Assembly: GCA_029248825.1 (NCBI GenBank)
Contig: JAQWIP010000003.1
Location: 1-16,345, forward strand
Origin: Alphaproteobacteria bacterium
GTDB lineage: Bacteria > Pseudomonadota > Alphaproteobacteria > RS24
Reading direction: 5' to 3'
Length of the DNA stretch: 16,345 nt
The notes beneath the pieces were generated by a model. That model was given only the letters and a program-made list of their open reading frames with translations, had not been told where the DNA came from and made no database searches. Positions 14,071 to 16,345 of this stretch are shown in pieces (position 1 is the first letter of the stretch; every line of letters begins with the position of its first letter). A program made the position numbers and the translations under genes.

Positions 14071-15385
14071 ACCATATGATCTTCTCGTTAAAAACGGCTC
14101 TGTCGCTTTTCCAGACGGCACGCAAGAAACCTCTATCGCGCTGAAAGACGGGCGCTTCGCCGAGATTGGCGAGATTGACGAAAGCCGCGCCAAACAGGTT
14201 TTGGACGCCAAAGGGCTGACCGTTTTGCCAGGCGTCATCGACACGCAAGTGCATTTTCGCGAGCCCGGCAATGAACATAAAGAAGACCTACAATCCGGCT
14301 CGCTGGCCGCCGTTATGGGCGGCGTGACCGCGCTGTTTGAAATGCCCAACACCAAGCCCCCCACCACCACGGCCGAAGCGATTGCCGATAAAGTGGCGCG
14401 CGGGCGCAATCGGATGCATTGCGATTTCGCTTTCTACGTCGGCGGCACGCACGAGAACGCCAGCCAATTGCCCGAGTTGGAAAAACAAGAAGGCGTCTGC
14501 GGCGTGAAAGTTTTCATGGGCTCCTCAACCGGCAATCTATTGGTCGCCGATGATGATGGCGTGGCCGATATTTTGAAACACATCACGCGCCGCGCCGCGT
14601 TTCATAGTGAAGACGAGTTTCGTCTGCGCGAGCGGCGCCCGCTGGCCTTGACCGGAAAAGTGGAAACCCATGCGGTTTGGCGCGATGAAGAAGTCGCCAT
14701 TTCCTCGACGCGGCGACTGGTGAAATTGGCACGCGCGGCCAATAAACACATTCATGTGCTGCATATTTCTACCGAAGAAGAGATGCAAATTCTGGCCGCG
14801 AATCGCGACATCGTCTCGGTGGAAGTGCTGCCACAACATCTCACGCTGGCGGCGCCCGAGTGCTATGAGACGCTTGGCACTTTCGCGCAAATGAACCCGC
14901 CCATTCGCGGCAAACGCCATCGCGCCGCTTTGTGGAAAGCGCTGGAGCAGGGCATTGTCGACCTCATTGGCTCTGACCATGCGCCGCATACGCGCGAAGA
15001 AAAAGCCGATGCCTATCCCCATTCCCCCGCTGGCATGCCAGGAGTGCAAACGCTTTTGCCGCTGATGCTGGACCATATGAATGACGGCAAATTATCGCTG
15101 CAAAAGCTGGTGCAATTGACCAGTTTGAACGCGAAGACATTATTTAAACTGCAAGACAAAGGCGAAATTTGCGTGGGCGGACATGCCGATTTGACTTTCG
15201 TCGACTTGAACCGCACCGAAACCGTGACCGAGGACTGGATTGCCTCGCGCGTGGGGTGGTCGCCGTTTACGGGCATGGCCTTGAAAGGCTGGCCAGTCGG
15301 CACGATGATACGCGGGGAAAAAGTCATGTGGGAAAATCAATTGGTGACGCCCGAGACGGGTCAGCCCATTCGCTTCGATATTTAA
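14060..15385 (+). CDS. pyrC: Dihydroorotase family protein (class I, PRK09060-like)
   Basis: Amidohydrolase-fold protein of 441 aa assigned to class I dihydroorotase, which cyclises N-carbamoyl-aspartate to dihydroorotate in pyrimidine synthesis. Metal-site candidates are His65 (DTQVHFREPG, 61-70), Lys150 (GVKVFMG; possible carbamylated lysine), His182 (AFHSED), His235 (HVLHIST) and catalytic Asp306 (GSDHAPH). The usual HxH pair is QxH here because Gln63 replaces the first His; as I recall this is shared with the alphaproteobacterial PRK09060/PRK09236 subgroups rather than being a unique lesion. Some alphaproteobacteria carry this subgroup in addition to a pyrB-linked pyrC, so it may be a paralogue with a different hydantoinase-like substrate; no pyrB is present here. 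The start ATG at 14060 overlaps the upstream gene by 11 nt, with a weak AGG nearby. Confidence 0.8.
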   Translation: MTAEPYDLLVKNGSVAFPDGTQETSIALKDGRFAEIGEIDESRAKQVLDAKGLTVLPGVIDTQVHFREPGNEHKEDLQSGSLAAVMGGVTALFEMPNTKPPTTTAEAIADKVARGRNRMHCDFAFYVGGTHENASQLPELEKQEGVCGVKVFMGSSTGNLLVADDDGVADILKHITRRAAFHSEDEFRLRERRPLALTGKVETHAVWRDEEVAISSTRRLVKLARAANKHIHVLHISTEEEMQILAANRDIVSVEVLPQHLTLAAPECYETLGTFAQMNPPIRGKRHRAALWKALEQGIVDLIGSDHAPHTREEKADAYPHSPAGMPGVQTLLPLMLDHMNDGKLSLQKLVQLTSLNAKTLFKLQDKGEICVGGHADLTFVDLNRTETVTEDWIASRVGWSPFTGMALKGWPVGTMIRGEKVMWENQLVTPETGQPIRFDI

Positions 15386-15418
15386 GTTTATAATTTTAAC
15401 CTTCGTTAGGAGAAAACG

Positions 15419-16345
15419 ATGAGTGGTACTTTTCGCGCGCTGCGCTTGAACAAAACAGATGATGGACAATCGCATGAGATTGTTGAGCTGACCGAAAATG
15501 ATTTGATGGAAGGCGATGTGACCGTTGCGGTGTCGCATTCGACGTTGAATTATAAAGATGGTCTGGCGCTCACAGGCGCCTCGCCCGTGGTGCGCGTCTG
15601 GCCGATTGTGCCAGGTATTGATTTCGCAGGCGTGGTGGAAAGCTCCAACCATGCGGGCTTTCAGCCGGGCGACAATGTTATTTTAAACGGCTTTGGCGTC
15701 GGGGAAACGCATTTTGGCGGCTATGCTGGCAAGGCGCGCGTGAACGGCGATTGGCTGATAAAACGCCCCGATGCTATTTCGCCAGCGCGCGCGATGGCCA
15801 TCGGCACGGCAGGCTATACGGCCATGTTATGCGTCATGGCCTTGATGGATACGCCAACCGATGCCGGCGAAATTCTGGTGACGGGCGCGGCTGGCGGCGT
15901 CGGCTCGGTGGCTTTGGCGCTCTTGTCGAAGCTTGGCTATCAGACTGTGGCCTCGACGGGTCGTCTCGAAGAGACCGATTATCTCATGGGGTTGGGCGCC
16001 TCGCGGGTGATTGATCGTGCCACTTTGTCGGAAAAAGGTCGCCCGCTCGACCGCGAAAATTGGGCAGGCGTGGTTGATGCCGTGGGCAGCCACACATTGG
16101 CCAATGCGATTGCACAAACCAAATATGGCGGCACGGTCGCGGCCTGTGGTCTGGCGCAAGGCGCAGATTTACCCGCCACGGTGATGCCGTTTATTTTGCG
16201 CGGCGTTACCTTGCGCGGCATTGATAGCGTGATGGCGCCACTGGCGCTTCGCACACGCGCTTGGGCGCTTTTGGCCGAGCATTTGGACATGGATAAATTG
16301 GATGCCATGAGCTCGACCGCCAAGCTGGAAGATCTGCCTGAATTG
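15419..16345 (+). CDS. acuI: AcuI/YhdH-type NADPH-dependent acrylyl-CoA reductase, 5' part
   Basis: Zinc-independent medium-chain dehydrogenase/reductase whose family reduces acryloyl-CoA to propionyl-CoA with NADPH. The window holds 309 residues with no stop; the family is about 325-330 aa, so only the last 15-20 residues are missing. Typical blocks are LNYKDGLALTG (43-53), PGIDFAGVV (65-73), the dinucleotide loop TGAAGGVGSVA (155-165) and STGR (179-182), the usual NADPH 2'-phosphate-binding position. VVDAVGS (218-224) and YGGTVAACGLA (236-246) follow the AcuI/YhdH pattern. The start at 15419 has AGGAGA (15408-15413) correctly spaced. It is 33 bp after pyrC without a terminator, so co-transcription is possible. 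The physiological source of acryloyl-CoA (3-hydroxypropionate, DMSP breakdown or detoxification) cannot be told from this window. Confidence 0.88.
   Translation, partial: MSGTFRALRLNKTDDGQSHEIVELTENDLMEGDVTVAVSHSTLNYKDGLALTGASPVVRVWPIVPGIDFAGVVESSNHAGFQPGDNVILNGFGVGETHFGGYAGKARVNGDWLIKRPDAISPARAMAIGTAGYTAMLCVMALMDTPTDAGEILVTGAAGGVGSVALALLSKLGYQTVASTGRLEETDYLMGLGASRVIDRATLSEKGRPLDRENWAGVVDAVGSHTLANAIAQTKYGGTVAACGLAQGADLPATVMPFILRGVTLRGIDSVMAPLALRTRAWALLAEHLDMDKLDAMSSTAKLEDLPEL

Overview
The window reads as a chromosomal housekeeping segment from an alphaproteobacterium. The evidence is the glyQ-glyS-ppdK run behind a TrmN6-type tRNA methyltransferase, a nadA-nadB-nadC operon preceded by an alphaproteobacterial NadQ-type Nudix/winged-helix regulator, and a YgfZ gene divergent from a PRK09060-type dihydroorotase locus. 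I assigned these families from memory of motifs and gene order; no database search was run. Composition looks uniform and moderately GC-rich, with no mobile element, RNA gene or CRISPR array visible. Almost every base is coding, and the longest gap is 130 bp.

Layout. Bases 1-6194, + strand: 3' end of a TrmN6-like methyltransferase, then glyQ and glyS (8-nt overlap) and ppdK (9-nt gap), probably one transcript. Bases 6199-12980, - strand, read right to left: ygfZ-like gene, a FabH-like ketoacyl-ACP synthase, nadQ, nadA, nadB, nadC. nadC converges on ppdK with only 4 bp between stop codons. Bases 13087-16345, + strand: a divergent GT9-like glycosyltransferase, a dihydroorotase-family gene (11-nt overlap) and an AcuI/YhdH-type acrylyl-CoA reductase that runs off the right edge.

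How the genes work together. NadA, NadB and NadC are the complete de novo route from aspartate to nicotinate mononucleotide. The protein encoded just upstream has a degenerate Nudix domain plus a C-terminal winged helix, the architecture of NAD-responsive repressors. Between it and nadA lies a 25-bp near-perfect palindrome just downstream of a plausible sigma70-type promoter, which gives a simple feedback model for NAD synthesis. YgfZ supports iron-sulfur enzymes, and NadA is one, though a functional link here is only inference.

The most noteworthy signals are regulatory. They are the nadA operator, a CTGGTC-T-GACCAG palindrome resembling FadR/GntR-family operators in the ygfZ/glycosyltransferase divergent gap, and an 11-12 bp tandem repeat next to it. 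I found no convincing wholly new multi-gene system.
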